Origin: Pseudofrankia coriaricola
GTDB lineage: Bacteria > Actinomycetota > Actinomycetes > Frankiales > Frankiaceae
Direction: 5' to 3'
NCBI RefSeq assembly: GCF_001854805.1
Contig: NZ_MBLO01000125.1
Location: forward strand, 195,615-259,614
Length of the DNA: 64,000 bases
Positions 18,180 to 26,432 of this stretch are shown in pieces. Made by a program: the position numbers and the translations under genes. The notes below the pieces were generated by a model. It was not told the origin of the DNA and ran no database searches. It worked only from the letters and a program-made list of their open reading frames with translations. Numbering within the stretch: the stretch's first letter is position 1; the number at the start of each line of letters is the position of its first letter.

Positions 18180-19379
18180 TCAGGGCTCCTGGAGCCGCGC
18201 GGCGGTGTGCTCGCCCAGCCGCGGCGGCCGTCGCATCGGCGGCACCGGGAAGGCGCCGAAACGGAACGGCGTGCTCGGGTACTCGACAGTGCCCGCTTCG
18301 CCGAGGTCGACGCCGACGAAGTAGCCGCGAGCACGCAGGTGCGCGTCGGCGAGGAGGTCCTCGGGGGCTGAGACGATGCCGATTGGCAGTCCCCTGGCCT
18401 GGCCCTCGTGGTACATCCAGTCCGCGTCGTGCAGCAGGCAGAACACCTCGATCAGGTCCTGGATGTGCGCGAAGTTCTCCTGGCGGTGCGGCAGGCTGCC
18501 GTAGGCCGGGTCGGTGAGGTCGAGGGCGACCCCGGCGCTGTCGAGCCAGGCCACCAGCTGCTGCCAGGGCTTCTGGTCGGCGAGCACGAGGGCGAAGTAG
18601 ATGTAGTTCCCGTCCGCGCACTGGAAGAGAGCCGGCTGGGTCGGCTCCGGCTGGGCGTGCCGGCAGGTCTGCCGCTCGAGGAGCACCCGGGGGTAGAACC
18701 AGTAGGGGTTCGCCAGCTCCCCCGTCACCGCGAGCGCGTCGTGCATCGACACGTCGACGATCTGTCCTCGGCCGGTGCGCCGCCGCTGCAGCAGCGCAAG
18801 CAGCAGCCCGTTGTGCGCGTGGCTCGCCGAGGTCTGGAACCCCTGGTTGCCGCCCGGCCGGATGGGCGGGATCGTGTGGTCGTCGTACCCGCAGCTGGCA
18901 AGCGGGCCGCCGGCGGCCAGCGCCACGAGGTCGCTGCTGAGGTAGTCGGCCCACGGCCCCGTGAGGCCGAATGGCGTCACCGACAGGACGACCAGGCGCG
19001 GGTGGCGCGCGACCAGCTCGCCGTATGACAACCCAAGCCGCGCTAGTGCCGCCGGTTGCAACCCGCACAGCAGCACGTCGGCGTCCGCGACGAGCTCCTC
19101 GAGCCGTGGCAGGCCCGCGGGCAGATCCAGCACCACCGACTGCTTGGACGTGTTGTATGTCGCGAAGGCGAGGCTGGTCTCGGACCCTTCGACATCACCC
19201 AGCCACGGCCCACAGGCCCGGGTCGGCGACCCGCCGGGCGGCTCGACCTTGATGACCGTCGCCCCGAGGTCCGCGAGGAGCTTGCCGGTCTGCTCGCCGT
19301 CGAGGTCGGTGCCGACCTCGACGACGACCAAGCCGTTGTAAGGCGTGCGCCCCGGCGCCGCGTCGGCCTCCCGCCACAC
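18180..19379 (-). CDS. CaiB/BaiF family CoA-transferase
   Basis: Family III CoA-transferase of 399 residues that moves CoA between a donor thioester and a carboxylic acid. Seen: N-terminal GLVVVEVGTDLDGEQTGKLLADLGATVIKVEPP, the catalytic aspartate region (GQIVDVSMHDALAV), and an intact C-terminal lobe. GTG start directly after the stop of the neighbouring CaiB gene, so the two are co-transcribed. Two adjacent family III genes suggest either two substrates or a heteromer. Substrate unknown. Confidence 0.9.
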   Translation of the reverse strand: MWREADAAPGRTPYNGLVVVEVGTDLDGEQTGKLLADLGATVIKVEPPGGSPTRACGPWLGDVEGSETSLAFATYNTSKQSVVLDLPAGLPRLEELVADADVLLCGLQPAALARLGLSYGELVARHPRLVVLSVTPFGLTGPWADYLSSDLVALAAGGPLASCGYDDHTIPPIRPGGNQGFQTSASHAHNGLLLALLQRRRTGRGQIVDVSMHDALAVTGELANPYWFYPRVLLERQTCRHAQPEPTQPALFQCADGNYIYFALVLADQKPWQQLVAWLDSAGVALDLTDPAYGSLPHRQENFAHIQDLIEVFCLLHDADWMYHEGQARGLPIGIVSAPEDLLADAHLRARGYFVGVDLGEAGTVEYPSTPFRFGAFPVPPMRRPPRLGEHTAARLQEP

Positions 19380-20729
19380 TCAGATCACCCCTTCCGCGGC
19401 CAGGTCGGCGACCTCGTCGCGCGACAGGCCGAGCACGGTCGTCAGGACGTGCTCGTTGTCCTCGCCGAGCAGCGGGGCCGACCGCCACAGGTCCGGCGTG
19501 AACCCCGAGAACAGCACCGCCTGGCCCTCGAACCGGGCCGTCCCGATCACGGGATGGTCCATCTCGAAGAACACGCCTCGCTCGGCGAGCTGCGGGTCGT
19601 GCTCGTTGAGGTCCTCGGCGTTCTGCACGGCGCTGGCCCGCACACCGGCCGCCTGCAGCAGCCGCATCACCTCGTGCGGGGTGCGTTCCCTGGTCCACGC
19701 GCCGAGCAGCGCGTCCAGCTCGTCCTGCGCGGCGAACCGGGCGGCCTGGGACGCGAACCGCTCCTCATCGGCCCACTCGGGCTGGCCGACGGCCTTGCAC
19801 ATCCGATCCCACTCGTCGTCGTCGAACACGGCGATGGCGACCCAGCGGTCGTCGCCGGCGCAGGGGTACACGCCATGCGGCGCGGCGTGCGGGTACTGCA
19901 GCCGGTTGCCGGTCGGGAAATCCGGCCGGCGGGTCGGCCGGCTGTTCGCCGAGGCGTCGAGCAGGTCCGGGCCGAGCATGCTGATACCGATCTCGACGGC
20001 CGCCATGTCGATCTCGGTGCCCTCGCCGGTCTGCTCCCGGTGCAGGATCGCCATCAGGAGGGCTGCCGAGTTGTAGTAGGCGGCCTGGTTGTCCATGTAG
20101 GACAGCCCCCAGCCAGACGGCTCCCGGCCGGGCAGGCCGCTGATGAACGACAGACCGGAGACCGCCTGCACGACCGGTCCGTAGCTGCGGTACCGGGCGT
20201 AGGGGCCCGAGTGTCCGAAGCCGCTCATGCGGGCGTAGATCACTCCGGGGCACAGCTCCTGAAGGCGCTCGTAGGTCAGGCCCCAGCGCTCCATGACGCC
20301 CAGCGCGAAGTTCTCGGAGACGACGCTGGAAGCGGCGATCAGCGCGTCCGCGAGCTCCCTCCCGCGCGGGTCGCGCATGTTGAGCGTGATCCCGAGTTTG
20401 TTGCGGTTGTAGTTGTTGAACAGGCCGCCCTTGTTCGGGTCGGGGTTCGGGTCCTCGTCGCCGTAGCTGCGGGGATCGCCCTTGTAGATCGGCAGCCGCC
20501 GGGGCATGTCGAGACGAGCGCGGTTCTCGATCTTTATCACGTCGGCGCCGAAGTCCGCCAGCAGGCGGGTCGCGACGGCGCCCACGCCCATCCAGCAGAA
20601 GTCCGCGACGCGGATGCCGGCGAGCGGGCCGGTGCGGGGGCGAGGCCGGCGCGCCGGGTCGGGGTAGGGCGTGTCGGGGTAGGGCGTGTCGGGGTAGGGC
20701 GTGTCGGGGAGGGGTGTGTCAGCCGGCAT
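19380..20729 (-). CDS. CaiB/BaiF family CoA-transferase with repeat tail
   Basis: A 449-residue family III CoA-transferase. Conserved parts: LAGIRVADFCWMGVGAVATRLLADFGADVIKIE, a GTEIDMAAVEIGISML catalytic region, and a complete C-terminal lobe. The ATG at 20,729 overlaps the acyl-CoA dehydrogenase stop by 11 bp. The first 25 residues consist of PDTPY repeats encoded by 15-bp tandem units and are not part of the family fold. Member of the minus-strand operon regulated from the 23.9-kb promoter region (inference). Confidence 0.9.
   Translation of the reverse strand: MPADTPLPDTPYPDTPYPDTPYPDPARRPRPRTGPLAGIRVADFCWMGVGAVATRLLADFGADVIKIENRARLDMPRRLPIYKGDPRSYGDEDPNPDPNKGGLFNNYNRNKLGITLNMRDPRGRELADALIAASSVVSENFALGVMERWGLTYERLQELCPGVIYARMSGFGHSGPYARYRSYGPVVQAVSGLSFISGLPGREPSGWGLSYMDNQAAYYNSAALLMAILHREQTGEGTEIDMAAVEIGISMLGPDLLDASANSRPTRRPDFPTGNRLQYPHAAPHGVYPCAGDDRWVAIAVFDDDEWDRMCKAVGQPEWADEERFASQAARFAAQDELDALLGAWTRERTPHEVMRLLQAAGVRASAVQNAEDLNEHDPQLAERGVFFEMDHPVIGTARFEGQAVLFSGFTPDLWRSAPLLGEDNEHVLTTVLGLSRDEVADLAAEGVI
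20656..20715 (-). repeat. 15-bp tandem repeat at the CoA-transferase 5' end
   Basis: Four 15-bp units, 20656-20670, 20671-20685, 20686-20700 and 20701-20715; the middle two are identical (GTGTCGGGGTAGGGC on +) and the others diverge slightly. In frame they encode PDTPY repeats. This is the second protein in the window whose N-terminus grew by 15-bp units, the other being HypF. Confidence 0.88.
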
Positions 20730-21804
20730 CGACGGCCTGCTCGATCTGCTCGGCGAAGCGCTCCCTGGCCGCCGCCCGGCGGGCCGGCAGATGACCCGAC
20801 GGGAAGAGACCCATCGCGGGCTCGAACTGCGCGAGCAGGGTACGCGCCAGCGCGGTCTTGTGGATCTCGGTCGGGCCGTCGGCCAGCCGCTCGTTGGCGT
20901 AGACGGCCGCGAGCCGCTGGCGGACCAGCGGGTCGTCGAGCACCCCAAGCCACTGCGCGAGGCCGAGCACCTGCGTCCAGCCTCCGCCGATCTGGTGCGG
21001 CCGCGCGCTGGCGTCGCGTTCGAACCCCAGCGTCGTCAGAGCCACCCCCCAGCCCTTGCCGACCTCGCCCAGGCGCAGCGAGTCAGGAATCCGCACGTCG
21101 TCCAGGAACACCTCGCAGAACGACACTCCCCCCGACATCTGCCGCAACGGCCGCACCTGCACGCCCGGGGTGTCGAGTGGCAGCAGGAACGCCGTGATGC
21201 CGGCGTGCTTCACGGTGTCCGGGTCGGTGCGCGCGAGCAGCTCGCCCCAGCCCGCGTGGTGGGCGCCGGAGCTCCAGACCTTCTGCCCGGTGACCACCCA
21301 TTCGTCGCCGTCCCGGACGGCCCTGGTCGCGAGCCCCGCGAGGTCGGAGCCCGCGCCAGGCTCGGAGAACAGCTGGCAGGCCAGCTCCTCGCCACGCAGG
21401 AAGGGCCTGATGAAGCGCGCCTTCTGCTCCGCCGTGCCGAGCAGCCGGATCGTCGGGGCGATCAGGCGCACGGTTACCGAGAACAGCTCATGTGACGGCA
21501 CCGTCTCGAACGCGGCCTCCTCCAGTGCGAAGGCCTCCTCGTACGCCGCCGGCAGCCCCGCCCCGCCGAGCTCGGGCGGCCAGCTCAGCGCGCCGTACCC
21601 CGCGTCGAACTTGCGGCGCTGCCAAGCCCGGATCCGGCCGAGCATGGCCCGTTCCTCGTCGGCGCCGAGGTCGTGGAAGACGGCGACGTCGTCGGACCCG
21701 GTTCCCCAGTTCGCCTGCGCGGCGGGCCGCCGCTTGGCGTTGTCGGCGAGCCACGCCCGCGCCTGTGCCCGGAAGGAGTCGAGGCCGGGCGCCGGCGCGG
21801 TCAT
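20719..21804 (-). CDS. acyl-CoA dehydrogenase, probably shortened by an internal deletion
   Basis: FAD enzyme oxidising acyl-CoA to enoyl-CoA. The N-terminal and middle domains look complete (AYEEAFALEEAAFE, CQLFSEPGAGSDLAGLATRA, WVVTGQKVWSSGAHHA, GVALTTLGFERDASA). After DPLVRQRLAAVYA the usual long helical C-terminal domain is missing; the sequence passes straight to NERLADGPTEIHKTALARTL, which looks like the end of a different acyl-CoA dehydrogenase type. At 361 residues it is short by roughly 30-60. An in-frame deletion that fused two tandem paralogues would explain this; activity is uncertain. ATG overlaps the upstream oxidoreductase stop by 4 bp. Confidence 0.8.
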   Translation of the reverse strand: MTAPAPGLDSFRAQARAWLADNAKRRPAAQANWGTGSDDVAVFHDLGADEERAMLGRIRAWQRRKFDAGYGALSWPPELGGAGLPAAYEEAFALEEAAFETVPSHELFSVTVRLIAPTIRLLGTAEQKARFIRPFLRGEELACQLFSEPGAGSDLAGLATRAVRDGDEWVVTGQKVWSSGAHHAGWGELLARTDPDTVKHAGITAFLLPLDTPGVQVRPLRQMSGGVSFCEVFLDDVRIPDSLRLGEVGKGWGVALTTLGFERDASARPHQIGGGWTQVLGLAQWLGVLDDPLVRQRLAAVYANERLADGPTEIHKTALARTLLAQFEPAMGLFPSGHLPARRAAARERFAEQIEQAVDAG

Positions 21805-22823
21805 GCGGCACCGCCGAGCGGGATGACCATCTTCCCGATGTTCGCCCCGTCGAGCATCGCCAGGAACGCCTCGAACGCGCGCTCGACCCCGGGCTTGTAC
21901 TCCGTCTCGATGTTGCGGACCTGCCCGGCCGCCAGCCAGCCGGCCATGTCCCGCTCGAAGTCCGCTCGTCGTGCCTCGTGGTCGTCCACCAAGAAGCCCT
22001 CCATCCGGAGCCGTCGCCAGATCATCAGCAGCAGGTTGCGCGGACCCGGCACCGGCGTGGTCGCGTCGTAGGTCGAGATCGCACCGCACAGCGCGATGCG
22101 GCCCCCGGTCCGCATGTGGCGCAGCGCGCACTCCAGCTGCTCACCGCCGACGTTGTCGAAGTAGACGTCGAGCGCCTCCGCGCCGGCGCGCGCCAGCGCG
22201 TCGGCGAGGGACTCGCGGATCGGACCGTCCCGGTAGCTGAACGCGGCCGCGAGGCCCAGGTCGGCCTCCAGGAAGCGGACCTTGTCGGCGCCGCCGGCCG
22301 AGCCGATGACCGTGCACCCCCGCGACATGGCGATCTGCGCGACGGCCAGCCCTACGGCGCCGGCCGCCGCGGAGACGAAGACCGTCTCCCCCGGCCTGCA
22401 CGCCGCCACGTCGAGCAGTCCGACGTAGGCGGTCAGCCCGGTCAGGCCCAGGATGCCGAGCCAGCTGCTGTCGGGCACGTCGAGGCCGGGCAGCACCCGC
22501 GCCTCGGTCGCCGGCACGAGCGCCAGCTCGCGCCAGCCGAGGTCGTGCAGCACGCGGGCGCCGACCGGGACCCCGGGCACGGTGCTGGCGACCACCTCGC
22601 CGACGGCGTGCCCCGACATCGGCGCGCCGAGCCGGTAGCCGTCGGCGTAGGAGGGCCCGGCGCTCATCCGGCCACGCATGTAGGGCTCCACCGACATGAC
22701 CCGGTTGCGGACCAGCAGCTCGCCGGCCCCGGGCGCCGGCACGTCGACCTCGACCAGCTCGACATCGCCGTCGGCCGGCCGGCCCACGGGATGGCGGGCG
22801 AGCCGCCACTCGCGGCTCAGCAC
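21801..22823 (-). CDS. NADP-dependent oxidoreductase (MDR, prostaglandin-reductase-like)
   Basis: Medium-chain dehydrogenase/reductase of 340 residues without structural zinc ligands, like CurA/PTGR-type enal or enone reductases. Seen: VMSVEPYMRGRM, the Rossmann motif AAAGAVGLAVAQIA, and the C-terminal IGKMVIPLGG. The only good start in frame is GTG 22,823, just inside the region after the FAD-protein stop. Likely reduces an alpha,beta-unsaturated intermediate in the pathway (inference). Confidence 0.88.
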   Translation of the reverse strand: MLSREWRLARHPVGRPADGDVELVEVDVPAPGAGELLVRNRVMSVEPYMRGRMSAGPSYADGYRLGAPMSGHAVGEVVASTVPGVPVGARVLHDLGWRELALVPATEARVLPGLDVPDSSWLGILGLTGLTAYVGLLDVAACRPGETVFVSAAAGAVGLAVAQIAMSRGCTVIGSAGGADKVRFLEADLGLAAAFSYRDGPIRESLADALARAGAEALDVYFDNVGGEQLECALRHMRTGGRIALCGAISTYDATTPVPGPRNLLLMIWRRLRMEGFLVDDHEARRADFERDMAGWLAAGQVRNIETEYKPGVERAFEAFLAMLDGANIGKMVIPLGGAA

Positions 22824-22851
22824 GTCCGGCTCCGCCGGCCGGTGGGCGCGG

Positions 22852-23645
22852 TCATGCCGTGGCCGTGCGGGTCTCGCGCGCCGTGGCCGCGGCCGCCGCC
22901 AGGCCGAAGACCAGCGCGTTCGCGAGACCGCCCGCATAGTCGCGCACAAACGTCCCGCCGGCGTCGGCGCCGGCCGCCAGCAGGCCCGGCACGGGCATGC
23001 CCCGGCTGTCGAGGACGCGCGCGTCGGCGTCCGTGACGAGGCCGCCGAAGGTGAATGTGATCGCCGGGCAGACGTCGACGACGTAATAGGGCGGGTCGGC
23101 GAGCGGGCGGTCGTCGTAGCGCCGCCGTGGCCCGGGCGGCTCCGCCGTGCTGGCCGCGCGCAGGGCGTCGCGGATCGTGGGCGCGTCGTAGCCCCACTCC
23201 TCGGGCAGGTCGGCGAACTCGTCGACGTCGTTCGCGACCGCGCAGCGCGCGCCCCGCCGGGACGCGAGCTCGAAGCGTTCGGGCCCGAGGGCGCCGCCGG
23301 GAACCAGCGGGGTGTCGCGCCACCAGTCCCGGACCCGCTGGTCGATCACAAGCAGCGCCCTTGCCTCGGGCTGTTCCAGGACGGCCATGGTGCTCACGGC
23401 GTCGCTCACGCTCTCGTCGACGAAGCGCTCGCCGCGGAGGTTAAAGAGCAGACCCTCCTGGCTGTAGAACTGGGACAGCGAGACGAACTGCGACGGGTCG
23501 ACCAGGTCGACGCCGTAGGGGACCAGGTGGCCGTAGAACCCGGCGCCGTCGACCCCGAAGACGCCACCCGGCACGCGGCGGCCGCGGCGGAGAGCCCGGC
23601 CATGCCGGCGCCGATGACGAGCAGATCAACCGTCAGGCTGTCCAT
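22852..23645 (-). pseudogene. FAD-dependent oxidoreductase (fumarate-reductase/ketosteroid-dehydrogenase-like), internally deleted
   Basis: The ATG at 23,645 begins a good FAD-binding N-terminus (VDLLVIGAGMAGLSAAAA), but after about 25 codons the frame is lost. The family C-terminal half appears in another frame from about 23,574 (VDGAGFYGHLVPYGVDLV ... TFTFGGLVTDADARVLD ... GLLAAGADAGGTFVRDYAGGLANAL). Intact relatives have 450-500 residues; here about 265 codons remain in two frames. So roughly 200 codons were lost out of frame, in a run of GCC/GCG. First gene of the minus-strand operon. Confidence 0.75.
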
Positions 23646-23868
23646 GGGAACCTCCTTGCGTGCCGGCGAGAACGCCGTGGGCGGTCACCGGGACCGGTCA
23701 CCTCGGATCGGCCCTGGCGGGTGAGACCGCGCTCACAGGAGCGTTATTATCATGAGGAACTCGGTCAAGCCAGGGTTGCCCGACAGATCACCTTGACGGT
23801 CATCCCAGGACAGGACGGTCGTGACCATGAGCCGATCCCGCCAACAGGGCGAGCAGGGACCGTGACTG

Positions 23869-23927
23869 TTGTCACAAGACGAGATCCACCCTATTGTCTC
23901 GCCTACCAAACTGAAGTCAGTTCAGTT
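23869..23927. promoter_or_regulatory. divergent promoter region with perfect AACTGAA-N5-TTCAGTT operator
   Basis: The operator at 23,909-23,927 has two perfect 7-bp arms around GTCAG. It is the same 19-bp sequence as at 12,581-12,599 apart from one base. A candidate + strand promoter lies just upstream: TTGTCA (23869-23874), 17-bp spacer, TATTGT (23892-23897). The 346-bp gap separates the minus-strand catabolic operon from the solute-binding gene, so one repressor could control both directions. Confidence 0.7.
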
Positions 23928-23991
23928 CCGGGTGGGGTGGGGCGGAGTGGCCGCGATGGCCCGCGCGTCCCACGGACTTGAAGGAGGTCTG

Positions 23992-25074
23992 ATGGCACGC
24001 TCTCGGCTTCGGCGGTGCTTGTTACGGTCGCTGCCCGCGGCCGTGGCGGTGGTGGCCCTGGTCAGCGCCTGTGGCGGCGGCAGCGGCGACGCGAGCGGCC
24101 AGCCAGGCGCGGCACAGTCTGGCGCGGCCAGCTCCGCGCCAGTGAGCCCGCAGTGGCAGGCCGTCATCGACGCCGCTAAGAAGGAAGGCTCGGTTACCCT
24201 CTATTCCGCCCAGGGCACCGACCAGCTGCAGGACCTGGCCAAACGCTTCCAGAAGGCGTACGGCATCAAGGTCGACGTGCTGCGCATAACCGACGCGCCG
24301 GCCGAGGCGAAGCTCGACGCCGAGCACGGCAGCAACGCGATCGCCGATGTCGTCACCATCACCGACAGCGCCTACGTCAAGGCAAAGGGCGAGGCCGGCT
24401 GGTTCACCAAGCCGACCGGTCCGAGCTTCACCAACGACACCTACGACACAACGGCCAACATGACCCCGAGCGGTTCGTTCGTGACCAGCGCGGCGGTCTT
24501 CGCCCTCTCCTGGAACACGCAGTCCGTCCCGAATGGGCTGAAGAGCTACAAGGATCTTCTCGACCCGAAGCTCAAGGGCAAGATCGGTGTTCCCGACCCG
24601 GCCGCCTCGCCCTCGGTGGTGGACTTCTACTTCTACCTGCAGGAGCAGAACGGCGCCGCGTTCGTCGACGACGTCCTGAAGAGCAAGCCACAGATCTTCC
24701 CGAGCGTCCTGCCCCTCGCGCAGAGCCTCACCAGCGGGCAGATCAGCGCCGCCCTGGCGACCCAGGCCCTCACCGATGAGAAGAAGAACGGGGCGCCCGT
24801 CGACTACCTCATCCCCAAGCCCGCGTGGGGTGCCCGGTTCTACAGCAGCATCGTCGCCAAGGCTCCACACCCCAACGCGGCGCAGCTGCTCGCCAACTTC
24901 TACATCAGCCAGGAGGGCCAGGAGGCCATCGCGTACAAGGCCGCCTCCATCATGCGGAACATCCCGGGCAGCGTCGCCTACGTCGCGGACGTGCGTGTGC
25001 CCGACCTGACCAAGCTCACGCCGACCGCGGTCGCGGACTTCCGCGCGCATTTCAAGGCGCTGACCTCTGGATGA
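23992..25074 (+). CDS. extracellular solute-binding lipoprotein of an ABC importer
   Basis: A 360-residue periplasmic-binding-protein-like lipoprotein. A signal peptide (RRCLLRSLPAAVAVVALVSACGG) with a VSAC lipobox predicts attachment to the outer face of the membrane. The mature part (EGSVTLYSAQGTDQLQDLAKRF, then a GxxxYLIPKPAWGARF-like region) fits the family 1/Fe3+-type binding proteins that pair with FbpB/FbpC-like transporters. ATG chosen after AAGGAGG; the longer frame from 23,869 crosses the operator. The matching permease and ATPase are at 13.5-16.4 kb under the same palindrome. Confidence 0.9.
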   Translation: MARSRLRRCLLRSLPAAVAVVALVSACGGGSGDASGQPGAAQSGAASSAPVSPQWQAVIDAAKKEGSVTLYSAQGTDQLQDLAKRFQKAYGIKVDVLRITDAPAEAKLDAEHGSNAIADVVTITDSAYVKAKGEAGWFTKPTGPSFTNDTYDTTANMTPSGSFVTSAAVFALSWNTQSVPNGLKSYKDLLDPKLKGKIGVPDPAASPSVVDFYFYLQEQNGAAFVDDVLKSKPQIFPSVLPLAQSLTSGQISAALATQALTDEKKNGAPVDYLIPKPAWGARFYSSIVAKAPHPNAAQLLANFYISQEGQEAIAYKAASIMRNIPGSVAYVADVRVPDLTKLTPTAVADFRAHFKALTSG

Positions 25075-25150
25075 CGACTGCCTGAGGCCGGACGCGTCGC
25101 CCGAGGCGGTGAACGGCCGGCCCCGGCCGGGATGCCCGCCTCGGGCGACG

Positions 25151-25187
25151 ACCCGTCACCGGTGACGGGTGACGGGTGACGGGTCAG
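25151..25187 (+). terminator. palindrome and short repeats after the solute-binding gene
   Basis: A perfect 20-bp palindrome (25,151-25,170, arm ACCCGTCACC) is followed by further GACGGGT copies to about 25,186. It starts 76 bp after the solute-binding stop. Likely a transcription-ending hairpin, though no T-tract follows. Confidence 0.45.
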
Positions 25188-25260
25188 CCCGCCGCCCAGG
25201 CCGGCCCGTGCCCCGCCGGGCGCGAGGCCCTCCGCCGGGCGGGGTCCGTCAGCGGTCTCG

Positions 25261-25345
25261 CCGTGGCGATCGGTCACCGTGCACGACGCCGTCTCCGCCG
25301 CCGCCGGTCACCCCGTCACCGTCGACACGCCCGCGAGGAGCTGAC
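25261..25345 (+). pseudogene. short diverged copy of lysX coding sequence
   Basis: About 85 bp here match lysX positions 11,882-11,967 almost base for base. There are a few substitutions and a small indel near 25,333 that breaks the frame. The matched protein segment is SPWRSVTVHDAVSAAAGH of the synthetase domain. No other part of the gene is present, so this is a remnant of a lysyl-tRNA synthetase-like gene or of a past recombination. Confidence 0.7.
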
Positions 25346-25419
25346 GCCGGCCGGCCACCGCCGAGGGCGCAGTAGCGGTATCGCCGGCCTGAGATCTCTT
25401 GTCTCCCGCGACGTGCGAG

Positions 25420-25465
25420 CGTCGGGTATGCCACTGAGCGGACTCCGCTGGAGGCATACCCGACG
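25420..25465. repeat. strong nested hairpin
   Basis: Outer arms of 13 bp match perfectly (25,420-25,432 CGTCGGGTATGCC with 25,453-25,465). The 20-base loop contains its own hairpin AGCGGA-C-TCCGCT (25,437-25,449). It stands alone in a gene-free stretch between the lysX remnant and vapC. Could be a terminator, a small-RNA fold or the end of a lost mobile element. Confidence 0.6.
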
Positions 25466-25737
25466 TCCGTATGGTCCGTCCGAACCCCCTTGGCCGTGCT
25501 CGGCAGGCAGGTTCGGAGCCGCAATCCTCGATGGCCACCGCGGCCTTCACAGCCGGGTTCTGAGTGGTCGGCAGGAGGCGGTGGGTGGCCCAACACGGCG
25601 GTCAACATGTAGGCGAGCGCAACTGCTGGGCCACGGGCAGGCGGTCGCGCGGCCCGCCGTGCATCATGCTTGACCTCAGCTTGTCACTTGCTGGCAAACG
25701 GTAATTCTAAGAGCTTCGGGCCGATCGGTTCTGGCCC

Positions 25738-26181
25738 TCAACGTCCGCCGACGACGAGCGGATTACGCACGGTCAGGTCCGGGAACCGGCCGAAGTCTCG
25801 ATCGGCGCTCCAAAGCTCTCGGACGCCGTTTGCACGACACAGCGCGGCGATACGAGCGTCGTGGACCATAGGCCCTTGGACCTTCCCGGATTCGAGCATT
25901 GCGCGCAAAGTCGGCCAGTAGGTAGCGCCCTCGTGGAGAAGCACCAGCGATGGGGAACCGAGCCATGCCTCAACTTGCGTGATGGCCTGATCTGGCCGGC
26001 TGGGCGGATCGTAGATCCGGGCGTGGGTCGCTACTGAATAGAACTCGTGCACACAGGGCCACGGGATGGACCAGGCCGCGTTGGACTGCGCCAGGTCGCG
26101 GACGACACGCGCCGCAGGCTCGTAGAATGGCGAATCGCGGCGGTGTGCATAAATGAGGATGTTGGTGTCGACCGCGATCAT
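25738..26181 (-). CDS. vapC: type II toxin, PIN-domain ribonuclease (VapC-like)
   Basis: A 147-residue PIN protein starting IAVDTNILIYAHRRDS. Acidic residues of the metal site are visible: Asp in VDTN, Glu in VHEFYSVA, and Asp in VHDARIAAL and SADRDFGRF. VapC toxins are Mg-dependent RNases that cut tRNA or rRNA and are held inactive by VapB. The ATG overlaps the antitoxin stop by 4 bp, the usual VapBC order. Confidence 0.9.
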   Translation of the reverse strand: MIAVDTNILIYAHRRDSPFYEPAARVVRDLAQSNAAWSIPWPCVHEFYSVATHARIYDPPSRPDQAITQVEAWLGSPSLVLLHEGATYWPTLRAMLESGKVQGPMVHDARIAALCRANGVRELWSADRDFGRFPDLTVRNPLVVGGR

Positions 26182-26420
26182 GCGCGGTCACCGTAGACCG
26201 CAGCGCGGAGGTCGTCCCAGCTGGCGCCACGGAACTCCTGGCGCACGCCGTCGCCGTCCACGGACGCGTCCGGCAGCTCGAACCGGGCCGTGGAACGGCG
26301 CCGCGCGAGTACGGCGCGGAGGCCGTCCTCGAGAAGAGCCCGCAGCGTGGTGCCCTCAGCGCGGGCCACGTCCTGCGCTTCGCGAACGAGCGCATCCGGC
26401 AGGTCGACGGTCGTCTTCAT
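26178..26420 (-). CDS. vapB: antitoxin of the VapBC pair (ribbon-helix-helix)
   Basis: An 80-residue protein starting MKTTVDLPDALVREAQDVA, a ribbon-helix-helix strand and helix as in VapB/DUF2191 antitoxins. The Asp/Arg/Trp-rich tail (FRGASWDDLRAAVYGDRA) would wrap the toxin. Such antitoxins repress their own promoter. ATG 26,420 chosen by the domain; an upstream ATG at 26,432 is possible. Confidence 0.85.
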   Translation of the reverse strand: MKTTVDLPDALVREAQDVARAEGTTLRALLEDGLRAVLARRRSTARFELPDASVDGDGVRQEFRGASWDDLRAAVYGDRA

Positions 26421-26432
26421 ACTGCTGACCAT

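Noticed and set aside
19056..21197. 713-residue open frame on the plus strand
   Set aside because: Shadow of the two CoA-transferases and the acyl-CoA dehydrogenase on the minus strand; no domain visible.
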